Positions 32,616 through 35,323 of a stretch of 35,323 nt of DNA are shown here, piece by piece (the first letter of the stretch is position 1; the number at the start of each line of letters is the position of its first letter). The stretch comes from an uncultured Marinobacter sp. Its GTDB lineage: Bacteria; Pseudomonadota; Gammaproteobacteria; Pseudomonadales; Oleiphilaceae. The stretch spans positions 1 to 35,323 of the forward strand of contig CAJXOQ010000017.1 of assembly GCA_913057975.1 (NCBI GenBank). Direction: 5' to 3'. The translations under genes and the position numbers were made by a program. The notes under the pieces were generated by a model. It worked only from the letters and a program-made list of their open reading frames with translations. It did no database searches and was not told the DNA's origin.

Positions 32616-34103
32616 TCAGATCATTGCTTCCAGCAGTTCGTAGCGCCCAAACCAGGGGTTGGCCTCTTCCAGTTGCGCCGCCAGTTGAAGTAGGGTGCCT
32701 TCGTCTCCGTGCGGAGCGCCAAACTGCACCCCCACCGGCAATCCGGCGGCTGTCCAGGCGAGCGGGACAGACATCGCAGGCGTACCGGTAAGGTTGGCAA
32801 GCTGGGTAAAGGGCGTGCGGGCCAGGCTTTCCATAGCCATCTGGTCGACTTGCCCACTGCGGTGTACCAACTTGCCGGCTTTCAGCAGCAACATCAGCCG
32901 GGCAGCCACCTGCAGATGGGAAGGGGTGTCCAGCTCGCCTATCTTCGCCGGTAGCTGGCCAGCTGTCGGGCACAGGTACATGTCGTAACCTTCAAAAAGC
33001 GCCCCCAGGGCGCGAGCAAAATCGTTCCACTGCTGGCGACGGCGCACGTAGTCCGGTAGAGGCATGGTCCGCCCCAACATACCGATCAGACGGGTATCCA
33101 GTTCGAAGTCGTCATCGCGGGCACCAAACTCGGCTTTCGCGCGGTCCATCAGCGTGGACACTTCCCCGAAATACAGCCCCAGATAACAGCGGGCGAGGGC
33201 CATGCCGTCGAATTCCGGACGCGCATACTCCACCCGGTGCCCCAGGTTCTCCAGAGTGCGCGCAGTTTCTTCAACGGCATCCACACACTCCCTTGCCACC
33301 TCGGTGTCGTAGGGCGATGAGGTAAAAACACCAATCTTGAGACTGCGTGGCGCCCGCTGCATCAGCTTGGCATAGGGGGCGGCCGGCGGTGCAATGGTAA
33401 AGGGATCTCCCACCGCGGGGCCAGCCAGCACGTCCAGCATGGCGGCGCTGTCTCGAACCGTGCGGGTGACCACGTGATCGGTCGAGGCGCCCGTCCATGC
33501 CTCACCCACCGAGGGGCCGGAGGAAATACGACCGCGCGACGGCTTCAGACCGAACAGTCCGTTGTAGGCCGCCGGAATGCGAATCGAGCCGCCACCGTCA
33601 TTGGCTCCCGCCATGGGTACGATACCCGCCGCCACCGCAGCACCGGAGCCGCCGCTGGAACCACCCGGTGTCCGATCCGTATCCCATGGATTACGGCAGG
33701 CTCCCCAGAGTTTCGATTCGGTGACTGCCTTCAGCCCGAACTCCGGTGTTGCAGTGCGGCCCAGGAATACCAGGCCCGCAGCCCGTGCACGGCGTACAAA
33801 CTCCGAATCCCGGGACGCGATGTTTTTCTTCAACCCCCGGCTGCCGTAGGTACAGGGCTGGCCTTGCTGTTCCTGGGCCAGATCTTTAAGCAGCATGGGA
33901 ACGCCCGAGAAGGTACTATCTGGTGTAGACGCCTGGTTCAGTGCATCGGAGAACTGAGGGTGGCAGATGGCGTTGAGCTTGCCATTCACCGTGGCCGCAC
34001 GCTCAATGGCGGCCTCACAGATTTCGCTGGCCGCGACTTCTCCGCGGCGAATCAGGTCGGCAAGCGCTACCGCGTCGTATCGGAGGTATTCGGATTGCTT
34101 CAT
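32616..34103 (-). CDS. Amidase signature (AS) family amidase
   Basis: A 495-residue amide hydrolase of standard family length. The Ser-cisSer-Lys triad is visible: Lys73 in [10 protein letters not shown], cis-Ser in [12 protein letters not shown] (149-150), and nucleophile Ser173 in [25 protein letters not shown] and PTEL-like [17 protein letters not shown] complete the pattern. The neighbourhood lacks gatB/gatC, so it is not GatA of the tRNA amidotransferase. Substrates of stand-alone members include aryl amides, fatty amides, nitrile-derived amides and nylon oligomers; none can be chosen. CGGA lies 7 bases before the ATG. It is divergent from the transglycosylase-like gene, 52 bases away. 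Confidence 0.9.
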   Translation of the reverse strand: MKQSEYLRYDAVALADLIRRGEVAASEICEAAIERAATVNGKLNAICHPQFSDALNQASTPDSTFSGVPMLLKDLAQEQQGQPCTYGSRGLKKNIASRDSEFVRRARAAGLVFLGRTATPEFGLKAVTESKLWGACRNPWDTDRTPGGSSGGSGAAVAAGIVPMAGANDGGGSIRIPAAYNGLFGLKPSRGRISSGPSVGEAWTGASTDHVVTRTVRDSAAMLDVLAGPAVGDPFTIAPPAAPYAKLMQRAPRSLKIGVFTSSPYDTEVARECVDAVEETARTLENLGHRVEYARPEFDGMALARCYLGLYFGEVSTLMDRAKAEFGARDDDFELDTRLIGMLGRTMPLPDYVRRRQQWNDFARALGALFEGYDMYLCPTAGQLPAKIGELDTPSHLQVAARLMLLLKAGKLVHRSGQVDQMAMESLARTPFTQLANLTGTPAMSVPLAWTAAGLPVGVQFGAPHGDEGTLLQLAAQLEEANPWFGRYELLEAMI

Positions 34104-34155
34104 GATCGATTCCGTTTGTTATTCTGTTTTCGGGAGATTGGGGAAACCGGTATTT

Positions 34156-35274
34156 ATGAACATGAGCTTTAAGCGTCACTTACTTGCTGTCGTTATAATA
34201 GTCACATCTATTATTGCGTCCACTTCCCAAGCGAGTAAAAAACCGCCGGAACCTGCCGAGAACTGGACCAGCGTTGTTCGCAGTTCACCCTACTGGTCAA
34301 GTCAGGGGGTATACCAGAACATCACAACCATCCGCCGCTGGGTACTGAAGGAGTCCGGTTATTGCTCTAAGCCCGATCGGCACATTCTGTTCGATATGCG
34401 CGGCCAGTTCCTTGGATATATCGACGATGGCTCCGACCGTGAGGCCACCCAGGTTCGCCTGAATGATACCAGAGCCTCTCTGGCAGCCACTGGCCGCGCT
34501 GACGACTGGACCCCGGGCGGCCCCGACAGGACCGGATACCCCTTCGCCCTGTCCTGTCGACAGCCGCACGTCAACCTGGATGAAGCCGTGGCACGCTACC
34601 TTGGCACCCTGCCTTCGGAACTGATTTGGGGTGCCTGGGACGATCTGTCGTTCGCCTCTCAGGAAGCACCACAGCCACTCCACGAGGCACTGATGTACGT
34701 TTATGGCCTGCGTGAGCAGCAGCAACGCCTCGATCTGCCGGCGAGCCTGCCCAAGTACCTCGGCGGCCAGGTATTGATCGAGAGCAGCGGCCAGCAAAGA
34801 GCGCACTCTGCCGCCAACGCCAAAGGCATCCTTCAGCTCTCACCCTCGGCGCTCAAAGACTGCCGAATCAAACCCGCCAATTACTGGCACCGGTTAGCAC
34901 AGATTGACTGCGCCCTCAAACTGATGGATCAGAATGCTCGCAACCTCAGGCCGCCCTTCGAGGCGCGCTTCGGTCACCTGCCCGATGATAAAGGGGATCA
35001 GCTTTTTACGCTGCTTCTGGTCCAGGCTTATCACGGCGGTGCCAGCCGCGTTCAGTCCCTGCTGGAGGATGAGACACTGTCGAAGCCTGCGATTTATTTT
35101 GCCCAGGAGCATGAGCGATTCAGTGCGGGAGACATTGCCTTTGGCATGGTGTTCCACAATTTGGGGCGGGATCGCTTCGGGCTCGCTTCGCTGTATTATG
35201 TGGCGGATGTTCAACTCGCCACCGAGGCGCTGTGCAAAACCGAACGCCTCGCTGATACCCGCTTCTGCCCATAA
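34156..35274 (+). CDS. Exported lytic-transglycosylase-like (SLT-fold) protein
   Basis: A 372-residue exported protein. The N-terminus MNMSFKRHLLAVVIIVTSII is a signal peptide with cleavage near SQA. The segment GGQVLIESSGQQRAHSAA then AKGILQLSP (residues ~204-230) resembles the SLT active-site region: catalytic-type Glu209 in ES-S-G and the AKG-LQ motif. VQAYHGGASRVQ and later residues continue the helical lysozyme-like fold. It would cleave peptidoglycan glycan strands. Five cysteines in the mature part could form disulfides. The frame is open to 33967, but the signal peptide fixes the start at 34156 (or the ATG at 34162). It is preceded by GGGGA about 11 bases upstream. Confidence 0.8.
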   Translation: MNMSFKRHLLAVVIIVTSIIASTSQASKKPPEPAENWTSVVRSSPYWSSQGVYQNITTIRRWVLKESGYCSKPDRHILFDMRGQFLGYIDDGSDREATQVRLNDTRASLAATGRADDWTPGGPDRTGYPFALSCRQPHVNLDEAVARYLGTLPSELIWGAWDDLSFASQEAPQPLHEALMYVYGLREQQQRLDLPASLPKYLGGQVLIESSGQQRAHSAANAKGILQLSPSALKDCRIKPANYWHRLAQIDCALKLMDQNARNLRPPFEARFGHLPDDKGDQLFTLLLVQAYHGGASRVQSLLEDETLSKPAIYFAQEHERFSAGDIAFGMVFHNLGRDRFGLASLYYVADVQLATEALCKTERLADTRFCP

Positions 35275-35288
35275 ACCCGGAGCCCGCC

Positions 35289-35323
35289 TTGGAACTGACG
35301 TTCATCCCGGAAGGCCTGAACAC
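35289..35323 (+). CDS. Possible start of the next gene (cut by window end)
   Basis: A TTG at 35289 has CGGAG 6 bases upstream and is followed by an open frame reading LELTFIPEGLN to the window end, 14 bases after the previous stop. Only 11 codons are visible, so the product cannot be identified and the call may be wrong. Confidence 0.3.
   Translation, partial: MELTFIPEGLN

Noticed and set aside
32616..34103. GatA subunit of Asp/Glu-tRNA amidotransferase
   Set aside because: The amidase signature fits GatA, but gatB and gatC are absent and the neighbours are unrelated, so a stand-alone amidase is more likely.

Overview
The window reads as chromosomal DNA of a marine gammaproteobacterium, most like Marinobacter or a close relative. 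This is inferred from a yejK homologue, the GC-rich coding style, the TRAP, NSS, AGCS and MATE transporter mix, and the short-spaced, strand-alternating operons. I see no rRNA, tRNA, CRISPR array, transposase, integrase or phage gene. Nearly all of the sequence is coding, and no gene-free stretch exceeds 300 bases. The longest gaps, about 240 bases each, are 15749-15988 and 19521-19763.

Region 1 (1-10150) holds the 3' part of a nucleoid-associated protein gene. It is followed by a leftward acyl-CoA operon (SDR, PaaI-type thioesterase, acyl-CoA dehydrogenase, SDR), a divergent AMP-forming acyl-CoA ligase, a crotonase-fold enzyme, and a complete DctPQM TRAP uptake system. Together these look like import of an organic acid, its activation to a CoA thioester, and beta-oxidation-like processing. 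The substrate cannot be read from the sequence.

Region 2 (10151-21913) is a set of mostly single genes: an exported helical protein, an NSS symporter, an EamA permease and a MATE exporter. Then come a membrane diguanylate cyclase beside a degenerate HD-GYP protein, S-formylglutathione hydrolase, a CBS-pair protein, an alpha/beta hydrolase, a sodium:alanine/glycine symporter and a 1-Cys peroxiredoxin. Region 3 (21990-24653) is a metNIQ methionine ABC importer operon, followed by a divergent HDOD-GAF signalling protein.

Region 4 (26307-31782) is the least-described part. An ECF sigma factor and its RskA-type membrane anti-sigma factor are transcribed leftward. Rightward lie an exported DUF4331 protein, a small lipoprotein, an exported TPR protein and a HupE/UreJ-type membrane protein with an EF-hand loop in its exported domain. 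I read this as an envelope system under sigma/anti-sigma control. Region 5 (31831-35323) has an unknown acidic protein, an amidase-signature enzyme, an exported lytic-transglycosylase-like protein and the first bases of a possible next gene.

The main non-coding finding is a structured repeat present twice (about 1803-1914 and 22849-22943). A long stem of unrelated sequence but full pairing encloses two small hairpins. Their hexaloops are conserved (AGGGAT, and ATGGAC or AGGGAC) while the stem bases change in compensating fashion. Both copies sit inside leftward operons, with the GGA loops on the opposite strand.
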